Assembly (NCBI GenBank): GCA_934693135.1
Contig: CAKUVA010000045.1
Location: 1-7,922, forward strand
Source: an uncultured Bacteroidales bacterium
GTDB lineage: Bacteria; Bacteroidota; Bacteroidia; Bacteroidales; UBA932
Direction: 5' to 3'
DNA length: 7,922 bases
The notes under the pieces are model-generated. The model saw only the letters and a program-made list of their open reading frames with translations. It made no database searches and was not told the DNA's origin. The position numbers and the translations under genes are program-made. Each line of letters starts with the position of its first letter. Within the stretch, counting starts at the first letter, position 1. This document shows, piece by piece, positions 1-5,894 of the stretch.

Positions 1-118
1 CAATTATCTTCTAATAAAAAGAAATCAACGCTCTCGATTACTTTTCGTTTCGGTACTTGCTACTTGTACTTTGTCTTTCAATATTTTCAATGAACTTACC
101 GTTGTTTCTCAAACGGAC
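1..118 (-). promoter_or_regulatory. Gene-free leader with boxA-like antitermination motif (presumed rRNA leader)
   Basis: No plausible coding frame is present. On the minus strand, directly after the promoter, bases 79-95 read GTTCATTGAAAATATTG, close to the boxA element of bacterial rRNA operons (for example TGTTCTTTGAAAA in Firmicutes). A short repeated AAGTAC motif lies just downstream at about 54-69. A boxA soon after a strong promoter and before any reading frame is what an rRNA leader looks like, so a 16S gene probably begins beyond base 1. The alternative is the untranslated leader of some other highly expressed operon. Confidence 0.5.
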
Positions 119-119
119 T

Positions 120-151
120 GCAAAGATACGCACTTTTTCTTTACCTCCAAA
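120..151 (-). promoter_or_regulatory. Leftward Bacteroidota-type promoter, probably of an rRNA operon
   Basis: Read on the minus strand, TTTG (148-151) is followed after 19 bases by TATCTTTG (121-128), an exact match to the Bacteroidota -33/-7 pattern TTTG-N19-TAnnTTTG. The 50 or so bases upstream of it (about 152-200) are runs of A on the transcribed-sense strand, resembling an UP element. The start of transcription would fall near 115-118, pointing out of the window. The strength of the match, the A-rich upstream tract and the boxA-like leader that follows suggest an rRNA operon promoter; the promoter itself is seen, the rRNA assignment is inferred. Confidence 0.75.
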
Positions 152-255
152 TTTTTCCAGACATTTTTTTGATTATTTTTCATTTTTTGTCAAATATAAC
201 GATTTATAAACCTTCTCACTTACTTAAAGCCGATACCTTAATCATAGAGAATGCT

Positions 256-263
256 TATTTTTG
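256..263 (+). promoter_or_regulatory. Candidate -7 element for the CHR transporter pair
   Basis: TATTTTTG matches TAnnTTTG exactly and is followed by C, 25 bases before the chosen start codon at 289. No TTTG or TTG is found 19-22 bases further upstream, so only half of the promoter pattern is supported. It lies about 100 bases from the divergent leftward promoter at 120-151. Confidence 0.4.
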
Positions 264-288
264 CATTCGAAAAAAATTCATCGTAAAA

Positions 289-849
289 ATGGAAAATATT
301 CAGAAAAGTGAAGCAAGCTTAAGCAATCTTTTCCTTGTATTCATGAAAATAGGTGCTTTTACTATAGGAGGTGGATATGCTATGATTCCCCTAATAAAGG
401 ATGAATTGGACAAAAGGAAATGGATTGGAGAAGACGAACTCCCTGACATAATAGCATTGGCACAATCAGCCCCAGGCATCCTCGCAGTCAACGTATCAAT
501 ATTCACAGGATACAAAATCAAAGGCATCAAAGGCAGCATCGCTGCTACAATAGGATCGGTACTTCCCTCTTTTATCATCATCCTGACCATTGCGATGGTT
601 TTTACGAACTTTCAGGACAATGAGATTGTAATACGTATATTCAAGGGAATTCGCCCTGTCGTAGTCGCACTTATAGCTGCACCTATGATATCTATGGCTA
701 AAAAATCAGACAAGACATGGTGGGCATGGCTCATCACTATCATCAGTCTTCTCCTCGTAGCCTTCCTGAGCGTCTCCCCAATATATATAATCATTGTAAC
801 AATAATCATATCGCTCGCAATAGCCAAGATGAGAGCAAAAACAAGATAA
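289..849 (+). CDS. Chromate transporter (CHR) family protein, N-terminal-half type
   Basis: Predicted 186-residue inner-membrane protein with a single CHR domain. Visible marks are the family motif FTIGGGYAM at residues 24-32, the AQSAPG...VNVSIFTGY segment typical of the first hairpin, and four to six hydrophobic segments, ending in a Lys/Arg-rich tail (KMRAKTR). Full-length ChrA proteins carry two such domains; here each is a separate gene, with the partner three bases downstream, so the two very likely act as a heterodimer. In Bacillus subtilis a comparable short pair is needed together for chromate resistance; whether chromate is the natural substrate here is unknown. The start at 289 was chosen because the frame extends upstream only to a TTG at 169 that would add 40 residues unlike the family, and because a -7 element lies at 256-263. 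Confidence 0.85.
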   Translation: MENIQKSEASLSNLFLVFMKIGAFTIGGGYAMIPLIKDELDKRKWIGEDELPDIIALAQSAPGILAVNVSIFTGYKIKGIKGSIAATIGSVLPSFIIILTIAMVFTNFQDNEIVIRIFKGIRPVVVALIAAPMISMAKKSDKTWWAWLITIISLLLVAFLSVSPIYIIIVTIIISLAIAKMRAKTR

Positions 850-852
850 AAC

Positions 853-1464
853 ATGGTCATAACACTTATACTCCAACTTTTCGCCACATTTTTCATAATA
901 GGAATGTTCACATTCGGTGGTGGGTACGCCATGCTTTCACTCATACAAGGGCAAGTCGTGGTCAACCATGAATGGATATCTCAGAGCACTTTCACTGACA
1001 TAGTCGCAATATCCCAGATGACGCCAGGTCCCATCGGAATCAACTGTGCTACATATGTAGGATACGATGTTCTCTTCAAAGCCACAGGAAGCCATATTCT
1101 CGGAATATTGGGCTCATTCTCAGCAACTTCAGCCGTAGTTCTTCCATCATTCATCATAGTCCTCACACTTGTCAAATTTTACCTTAAATTTAATGGAAAC
1201 ATGATGTTCGAGAGCATGATGAGTTGGTTACGCCCTTCTGTTGTCGGTCTGATAGGAGCTGCCGCCCTGATAATGATATTCAATGTAGAATGGGCCGGAA
1301 TTCCGCTTTTATCTCAAGTCAATGTTGAAGTTGTTTCGGAAAATTTTCCAGACTGGAAAAGTTGGGTCATGTTTGGAGCCGCTATAATAGCATCTTTATT
1401 CTTCAAAATAGGTCCGATAAAGATAATCATCACAGGGGGATTACTCGGCCTAATGTTATATTGA
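853..1464 (+). CDS. Chromate transporter (CHR) family protein, C-terminal-half type
   Basis: Predicted 203-residue membrane protein, the second half of the split CHR transporter. It repeats the motif of its neighbour as FTFGGGYAM (residues 19-27), followed by the fuller signature QMTPGPIGINCATYVGY; the neighbour has SAPGIL at the TPGPIG position, so the two halves have diverged at a conserved site. Hydrophobic stretches suggest about five or six membrane segments, with a more polar loop around VNVEVVSENFPDWKSW before the last pair. The ATG lies three bases after the neighbour's stop, so translational coupling is likely. The gene ends at TGA 1462-1464, one base from the stop of the convergent flippase gene. 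Substrate is inferred from family only. Confidence 0.85.
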   Translation: MVITLILQLFATFFIIGMFTFGGGYAMLSLIQGQVVVNHEWISQSTFTDIVAISQMTPGPIGINCATYVGYDVLFKATGSHILGILGSFSATSAVVLPSFIIVLTLVKFYLKFNGNMMFESMMSWLRPSVVGLIGAAALIMIFNVEWAGIPLLSQVNVEVVSENFPDWKSWVMFGAAIIASLFFKIGPIKIIITGGLLGLMLY

Positions 1465-1465
1465 C

Positions 1466-2977
1466 CTACTCTGCAGAAGCAAGCGCAAGACGATAACGCC
1501 CACGCAGTATAGCCATACAAGAAGCTATATACACTAAAATTAGCATTGTATGACAAGCTAACTTCATAAAGACCTTTCCAGTAGAAGCCATACCAATAGT
1601 GACATCGTGGAAAAGCACAGAATCTAATAGCATTGACACACAACATATTGCAGCTATTGAGACAAAGATGGCACATATCCTTTTCCAACTATAAGGAATA
1701 GGATAGTACTGGCTTCCGAGGACTGCGCTTATTACGAACATGACAAGATAGCTTGCAAGATGACCGAATGCAGCAGCCCAGAAAGAGAATCGCGGCATGA
1801 ATATCACATTGACAACAATCGTCACAACAAGTCCAGCAAGTGTAATCCATATAGCCATATTCGTCTTGCCTGATAGCTTATACCACATCGAAACATTAAA
1901 AAGCATTCCAAGAAGCATGTATGAGAGCAACATTATCGGGACAACTCCCATACCAGCACGGAAATCTTTACCTATCACGAGTGAAAAAACATCAAGATAA
2001 AGGAATACTCCGAGAAGAATAACTCCACAAAATGCCGTAAAATACTCCATAACAATAGCATACAACTGACGAGAACCTTTATTGCGTGCTCTCTGGAAGA
2101 AGAAAGGCTCGGCTGCGAAACGGAACATCTGTATGAACAGATTCATTATTACTGACAGTTTCACAGCAGCCTGGAATATCCCAAGGCTTGAACGCCATGC
2201 ATCAGCATTTGTATCAAGGTAACGGAAAAGAATTCTATCAAGGAAATCATTGATAATGCCAGGCAGAGCAGCGACCATCAACGGAATTGAGTATAGAAGC
2301 ATCTGACGAAGAAGCTTCTTATCGAACTCGAATGAGAATTTCAACAGATCCGGAATAAACAATAACGCACAGACTACACTGCTGACCAATATGGCAAAAA
2401 TAACATACGTAAAATCTGGAGTCGCGGACACGAAATGAGACATGAACCCTCCAGAATGTCCTGGATACCAAAAAAACAAAAACATATTGGCAGCCGTTTC
2501 CGTAAGAATCTTGATTGTCTTTATAGTAGCAAAACGGAGAGCCCTGTGTTCTTGCCTCAGTTTAGCGAAGAGTATCGCCGTGGTGCTATCTAAAGCCAAA
2601 ATTCCACCTACATATATTATGCAATTGCCGTAACCGGCATATCCGAGAGCCGATGAAATCTGTCCTGAAAACAATATCATCAGAGCAAGGAATGAAAAAC
2701 TTGTTCCGAAAACTGTTGCCAAAGCATTGGAATAGACAGCTCGAGGATTCACCCCTTCACGGTTAGCGAAGCGAAAACACCCGGTTTCCAAGCCTAAGAC
2801 CAAGATAACCTGCAAAACAGCAATATAAGCCATGAATTCTGTCACTACTCCGTAGCTCGATGTAGTGAGCAATCTCGTATAAAACGGGACAAAAAGGAAA
2901 TTTATTATCCTAGCCAGGATTGTGCTGAGACCGTAAACCGCGGTTTCACCAGCAAGTTGTTTCAACGGATTTGCCAT
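1466..2977 (-). CDS. Polysaccharide/oligosaccharide flippase (Wzx-like, MOP superfamily)
   Basis: A 503-residue polytopic membrane protein with about 12-14 hydrophobic segments. The opening, LAGETAVYGLSTILARIINF then VPFYTRLL and YGVVTEF, is the usual N-terminus of Bacteroidota lipopolysaccharide/oligosaccharide flippases, which move lipid-linked glycans across the inner membrane. No glycosyltransferases or other surface-polysaccharide genes sit beside it, so its glycan is unknown and it looks like a stand-alone flippase. The start at 2977 (MANPLK) is preferred; the same frame has ATG codons at 3007 and 3019 that add 10 or 14 residues (M-F-N-I-M-S-K-L...) before the conserved region and would overlap the promoter zone shared with the divergent gene. 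The stop lies one base from that of the convergent transporter gene, leaving no room for a terminator between them. Confidence 0.85.
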   Translation of the reverse strand: MANPLKQLAGETAVYGLSTILARIINFLFVPFYTRLLTTSSYGVVTEFMAYIAVLQVILVLGLETGCFRFANREGVNPRAVYSNALATVFGTSFSFLALMILFSGQISSALGYAGYGNCIIYVGGILALDSTTAILFAKLRQEHRALRFATIKTIKILTETAANMFLFFWYPGHSGGFMSHFVSATPDFTYVIFAILVSSVVCALLFIPDLLKFSFEFDKKLLRQMLLYSIPLMVAALPGIINDFLDRILFRYLDTNADAWRSSLGIFQAAVKLSVIMNLFIQMFRFAAEPFFFQRARNKGSRQLYAIVMEYFTAFCGVILLGVFLYLDVFSLVIGKDFRAGMGVVPIMLLSYMLLGMLFNVSMWYKLSGKTNMAIWITLAGLVVTIVVNVIFMPRFSFWAAAFGHLASYLVMFVISAVLGSQYYPIPYSWKRICAIFVSIAAICCVSMLLDSVLFHDVTIGMASTGKVFMKLACHTMLILVYIASCMAILRGRYRLALASAE

Positions 2978-3003
2978 AGTATAAACAAATTTAGTTAATT
3001 TTG
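2970..3003 (+). promoter_or_regulatory. Candidate promoter for the cyclophilin lipoprotein gene
   Basis: TTTG at 2970-2973 and TAATTTTG at 2996-3003 are separated by 22 bases, slightly longer than the usual 19-21. The expected start of transcription, near 3007, gives a leader of roughly 28 bases before the ATG at 3035. The -33 box lies inside the first codons of the divergent flippase gene and the -7 box sits beside that gene's own -7 element. Confidence 0.5.
2986..2993 (-). promoter_or_regulatory. Candidate -7 element for the flippase gene
   Basis: On the minus strand these bases read TAAATTTG, an exact TAnnTTTG. Twenty bases further upstream (3014-3017) is GTTT, a poor -33. Transcription from here would begin only about 5 bases before the ATG at 2977, giving an almost leaderless mRNA, and would exclude the longer start codons at 3007 and 3019. 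The position is therefore suggestive, not secure. Confidence 0.4.
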
Positions 3004-3034
3004 ACATAATGTTAAACACGAAAATAGCGAAAGT

Positions 3035-3778
3035 ATGAAAAACATCATTTTCAAATCACTTTGCTGCATAGCCATCGCTGGAATGGTGGTCGGCTGCGGA
3101 AATCAAAAAAAGAAAGAAGCAGCTGCAGCTGCAGAAAAAGCAAGACAGGATTCATTAAAACAAGCAGAAATGGTTCAAAAACAGAAAGAAGCGGAGGATC
3201 TAATTAGTCAACTCCCAGACGAGCCGATTTTCGACATTGTCACAAATCTCGGCACCATCAAAGTCAAACTCTACAGCAAGACACCTAAACATCGTGCAAA
3301 CTTCGAGAAGCTTGCGATTTCAGGCTACTATGATAGTCTACTATTCCATCGCGTAATTGACGGATTTATGATTCAGGGAGGCGATCCTAACACAAAAGAC
3401 ACGACATTAGTCGAAAAATATGGTCAGGGAGGCCCAGGTTATACAATACCTGCTGAATTCGTCCCAGAGTATAAGCATGCAAAAGGAGCACTTGCAGCTG
3501 CCCGTCGTGGAGATGCTGCAAACCCAGCCAAAGAATCTTCAGGCTCACAATTCTATATCGTACAGGACGAAAAGACTTGTGCTCAACTCGATGGAGACTA
3601 TACAGTATTCGGACAAACCGTAGATGGCTTCGATGTGATTGACAAGATTGCCCATGTTGCTACAGACAGACGTGACAGACCTATATCTGATGTAAGAATC
3701 ATTACGATCAAACTTGATGAGGCCTCCAAGCCATCGCCTGCCGAACCTTCTGATAGTACGGCCAACAAAGAGAAATAA
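3035..3778 (+). CDS. Lipoprotein peptidyl-prolyl cis-trans isomerase, cyclophilin type
   Basis: A 247-residue protein with three parts. Residues 1-21 are a lipoprotein signal peptide with lipobox VVGC, giving a lipid-modified Cys21. Residues 25-60 are a charged, Ala/Lys/Glu/Gln-rich probable helix or coiled coil (starting KKKEAAAAAEKARQ). Residues 65 to about 228 form a cyclophilin domain with FHRVIDGFMIQGGDP (Arg106, Phe111 and Gln114 matching the human CypA catalytic Arg55, Phe60 and Gln63) and GSQFYI (170-175); the cyclosporin-contact Trp of CypA is replaced by Gln at about 184. The C-terminal tail is Pro/Ser-rich. It should catalyse prolyl isomerisation for proteins in the periplasm, anchored to a membrane. 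Residues after Cys21 (GNQKKK) lack the acidic surface-export signal of Bacteroidota lipoproteins, so periplasm-facing placement is inferred. Confidence 0.9.
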   Translation: MKNIIFKSLCCIAIAGMVVGCGNQKKKEAAAAAEKARQDSLKQAEMVQKQKEAEDLISQLPDEPIFDIVTNLGTIKVKLYSKTPKHRANFEKLAISGYYDSLLFHRVIDGFMIQGGDPNTKDTTLVEKYGQGGPGYTIPAEFVPEYKHAKGALAAARRGDAANPAKESSGSQFYIVQDEKTCAQLDGDYTVFGQTVDGFDVIDKIAHVATDRRDRPISDVRIITIKLDEASKPSPAEPSDSTANKEK

Positions 3779-3809
3779 AGAACACTTTTTAAAACTTATA
3801 GAACATACA

Positions 3810-3842
3810 ATATATCGCAATGGCACGGCAATTGCAATATAT
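3810..3842 (+). repeat. Imperfect inverted repeat (AU-rich hairpin) after the cyclophilin gene
   Basis: ATATATCGCAAT (3810-3821) and ATTGCAATATAT (3831-3842) pair over 12 positions with one C-A mismatch around a 9-base loop. The same stretch can be read as a 9-base direct repeat CAATATATC at 3808-3816 and 3835-3843. A run of six T follows 12 bases later (3855-3860), too far for a classic terminator. It may be a 3'-UTR stabilising hairpin or part of a small RNA. Confidence 0.6.
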
Positions 3843-3889
3843 CATGTCGAATAGTTTTTTCATAGGTTAAGTTTTAGGTTAGAATTGTG

Positions 3890-3930
3890 TACGGCCTGCG
3901 ATGTGAATCGCGGGCCGTATTTCTATTTAT
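3890..3930 (+). terminator. Intrinsic terminator downstream of the cyclophilin gene
   Basis: A 13-base stem, TACGGCCTGCGAT (3890-3902) with ATCGCGGGCCGTA (3907-3919), pairs fully with a single G-U wobble and closes on the GNRA tetraloop GTGA. A T-rich tract, TTTCTATTTAT, follows on the plus strand. There is no T tract on the minus-strand side, so it mainly stops rightward transcription, although it lies between convergent genes. It is 111 bases after the cyclophilin stop codon, unusually far. Confidence 0.8.
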
Positions 3931-3945
3931 AATATCGTAAACAAA

Positions 3946-4746
3946 CTATGCCTTCACCAAACGTACAGAAAGTTCGTACAAGAAATAGAGGGGCAGAAAC
4001 ACTACCATCAATGTGAATGGATCACCTGATGGAGTTATAAATGCTGCAAGTACAAGAAGCATAACAACCGCATACTTTCTGTACTGCACAAGAAGCCCTC
4101 TGTTAACAAGACCGAGTTTAGACAAGATCCAAGCAAGCATTGGCAGCTCGAATACAAGCCCCATCACAAAGATAAGCATGAGGAACATATCTATGTAAGA
4201 ATTCAGATTAATCTCATTGACAATACTATCTCCTATTGTATACTGAACAAGAAACCTGAAAGTAAGTGGAAATACTAACACATAGCCGACAACGCATCCA
4301 AGATAGAACATAAATGTACCACCGAAGAATGCTGTTTTCACACTTGATACCTCACTCTGAAAAAGTGCTGGCCTAACGAATAACCATGCTTCATATATCA
4401 TATATGGAAACGTCAATAGAGCTGCAGTCCAAAACGATGTACTCATATGCGTCATGAACTGTGAAGCAACATTGATATTTATAATATTGACATGGAAGGC
4501 ACTATCGGCAAAATCCGGAGTAAACGGGAGACGGCCGAGAGACGCAAAGAACTTGTAAAGGAAGAAATCAGAAGAAGTCGGGCCAAGTATGACCTGATCA
4601 AAAATATAAGGCATGGCGATGAAACATCCTACAAATGCAACAACGAGCACGCCGGCTATATGAAAGAGAGATGATCTGAGAACATCAAGATGATCCCAGA
4701 ACGACATCTCCTCATCACTGCTTGCTCTCTGTGGTATTGTCGACAT
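3946..4746 (-). CDS. tatC: Sec-independent protein translocase TatC
   Basis: A 266-residue inner-membrane protein, the receptor that recognises twin-arginine signal peptides and builds the Tat translocon with TatA. Family marks: [12 protein letters not shown] (17-27) for the N-terminal FxxHLxELR motif, [15 protein letters not shown] (114-128), FELP (199-202) with the conserved glutamate, and ITPSGDPF...YELSV (237-261) for the TPxxD and YE motifs. Six membrane segments are visible; the first periplasmic loop (about 50-105) is longer than in E. coli, as is usual in this phylum. The start at 4746 overlaps tatA by 32 bases and has AAGGA 8 bases upstream. A second ATG at 4707 (MSFWDHL) would remove the overlap but leaves only two residues before the motif. 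It is cotranscribed with tatA. No twin-arginine substrate is encoded nearby. Confidence 0.95.
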   Translation of the reverse strand: MSTIPQRASSDEEMSFWDHLDVLRSSLFHIAGVLVVAFVGCFIAMPYIFDQVILGPTSSDFFLYKFFASLGRLPFTPDFADSAFHVNIININVASQFMTHMSTSFWTAALLTFPYMIYEAWLFVRPALFQSEVSSVKTAFFGGTFMFYLGCVVGYVLVFPLTFRFLVQYTIGDSIVNEINLNSYIDMFLMLIFVMGLVFELPMLAWILSKLGLVNRGLLVQYRKYAVVMLLVLAAFITPSGDPFTLMVVFLPLYFLYELSVRLVKA

Positions 4747-4918
4747 CTTTGATGTCCTTCTCTATCTCATTCATTCCATCCTTGAAACTCTTGACACCCT
4801 TACCAAGGCCTTTCATAAGTTCAGGAATCTTCTTTCCTCCAAAAAGAAGAAGTATAACCAATGCTATGACAAGGAGCTCTCCAGCACCGAAATTACCTAA
4901 AAAAAGTATAGTCTTCAT
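4715..4918 (-). CDS. tatA: Sec-independent protein translocase TatA
   Basis: A 67-residue protein with the TatA/E layout: short N-terminus, one membrane helix (about 12-28, [14 protein letters not shown]), a hinge FGGKKIP (26-32), an amphipathic helix (33-50, [16 protein letters not shown]) and an acidic tail. It forms the pore-like oligomer that lets folded proteins cross with TatC. No tatB is present between or beside tatA and tatC, which fits the minimal TatA-TatC systems of Bacteroidota, where one TatA does both jobs; a TatB elsewhere in the genome cannot be excluded. Its last 32 bases overlap the start of tatC, and a good promoter lies 22 bases upstream of its ATG. Confidence 0.95.
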   Translation of the reverse strand: MKTILFLGNFGAGELLVIALVILLLFGGKKIPELMKGLGKGVKSFKDGMNEIEKDIKDVDNTTESKQ

Positions 4919-4939
4919 AATACTATTATATTCTTTTCA

Positions 4940-4971
4940 CAAATATAATTTTAAAATTTTGCAGTAACAAT
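4940..4971 (-). promoter_or_regulatory. Promoter of tatA-tatC
   Basis: On the minus strand ATTG (4968-4971, TTG core) is followed after 20 bases by TATATTTG (4940-4947), an exact -7 element. Transcription should start near 4936, giving a leader of about 18 bases before the tatA ATG. It lies just after the tsf terminator, so tatAC is probably its own unit rather than read-through from tsf. Confidence 0.65.
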
Positions 4972-4990
4972 TCCACTTGAAATATAGGCA

Positions 4991-5022
4991 TAAAAAAAGT
5001 GCTACCTAATATAGGCAGCACT
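4991..5022 (-). terminator. Intrinsic terminator of the rplM-rpsI-rpsB-tsf operon
   Basis: On the minus strand AGTGCTGCCTA (5012-5022) pairs with TAGGTAGCACT (4998-5008) over 11 positions with one G-U wobble and a three-base loop, immediately followed by a run of seven T (4992-4998 on the complement). It begins 22 bases after the tsf stop codon. Confidence 0.92.
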
Positions 5023-5043
5023 CTTATAATGATATCAGAGCAA

Positions 5044-5877
5044 TTAGTCTGTAAGAGAATATCTTCTGAAAGCAAGAACTTTAGCATCCTTGTCAGCAGT
5101 GTGGATATAATCAAGAACAGAAAGCTTGTTGTCCCAAATAAACTCCTGATCCTCAAGGGTCTGTTCTTTGAAGAACTTCTTGAGTTTGCCCTTCGCAATG
5201 TTTTCAAGCATAGCTTCAGGCTTACCAGCCATTTTCGGATCTTCAGCAATCTGCTGCTTGTACATTGCAAGCTCTTTCTCAACAGTCTCTTTAGGGCAAT
5301 CTGCCTCTGAAACAGAAACAGGATGCATTGAGGTAACCTGCATAGCAACGTTCTTACCAATCTCTGCAGGAACTTCCTTGTTGAATGCAACAATGGAACC
5401 AACTTTAGAGTTATTATGAACATACTGTGCAATGAACGGAGCCTCAATTGAAGCATAGTAAGCAAGTACATGCTTCTCTCCAGTCTTACCTGTCTGAGCA
5501 GAAACTTCCTCTTCTACTGTGTAGCCATCCTTCAACTTAACTGACTTGAGAGCCTCGATATCAGCAGGGAAAGCCTCAATGGCGGCATCTGCGATAGCAT
5601 TTGCAAGGTTCTTGAAGTCAGGAGTAGCTGAAACGAAGTCAGTCTCGCAACCAAGGCAGAAAAGAATAGCCTTATCGCCTTTGATACGGACAATAACAGC
5701 TCCTTCTGTAGTCTCACGGTCAGCTCTCTTAGCTGCAACGAGCTTGCCTTTTTCACGGATGATCTCTACAGCCTTGTCGAAATCGCCTTCAGCCTCTGTA
5801 AGAGCCTTCTTGCAATCCATCATGCCGGCACTGGTCATCTTACGTAATTTCATTACGTCAGCTGCTGTAATCTGCAT
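5044..5877 (-). CDS. tsf: Translation elongation factor Ts
   Basis: A 277-residue cytoplasmic guanine-nucleotide exchange factor that releases GDP from EF-Tu. The N-terminal UBA-like domain (residues 1-44) reads ITAADVMKLRKMTSAGMMDC then KKALTEAEGDFDKA. The exchange core follows with CETDFV at 77-82, the TDFV motif whose Asp-Phe pair inserts into EF-Tu. A dimerisation-type second core half and the C-terminal helix (KKFFKEQTLEDQEFIWDNK, then VLAFRRYSL) complete a protein of normal length. It starts 17 bases after the rpsB stop and has no promoter of its own in that gap, so it is expressed with rpsB, the standard bacterial pairing. A strong terminator follows. Confidence 0.98.
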   Translation of the reverse strand: MQITAADVMKLRKMTSAGMMDCKKALTEAEGDFDKAVEIIREKGKLVAAKRADRETTEGAVIVRIKGDKAILFCLGCETDFVSATPDFKNLANAIADAAIEAFPADIEALKSVKLKDGYTVEEEVSAQTGKTGEKHVLAYYASIEAPFIAQYVHNNSKVGSIVAFNKEVPAEIGKNVAMQVTSMHPVSVSEADCPKETVEKELAMYKQQIAEDPKMAGKPEAMLENIAKGKLKKFFKEQTLEDQEFIWDNKLSVLDYIHTADKDAKVLAFRRYSLTD

Positions 5878-5894
5878 AGTAAAATAAGTTTAAA

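Noticed and set aside
169..288. Extended start of the first CHR gene at a TTG codon at 169
   Set aside because: The added 40 residues are not family-like, would start inside the A/T tract of the divergent promoter, and lie upstream of the -7 element at 256-263.
1314..1688. A leftward open frame spanning the convergent junction
   Set aside because: It overlaps two well-supported membrane-protein genes in a different frame; its Cys-rich translation resembles no family.
3820..3870. A 16-codon ATG frame (MARQLQYIMSNSFFIG) between the cyclophilin gene and the terminator
   Set aside because: It is very short, lies across the loop and second arm of an inverted repeat, and has no sign of a start context or coding bias.
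3890..3919. The cyclophilin terminator as a bidirectional terminator also serving tatC
   Set aside because: The stem is symmetric, but on the minus strand it is followed by CACAATTC rather than a T tract, so termination of tatC there is doubtful.
4926..5471. A long leftward open frame in a second frame of tsf
   Set aside because: It is Leu/Arg/Ser-rich low-complexity sequence inside a clear EF-Ts gene on the same strand and runs over the tsf terminator.
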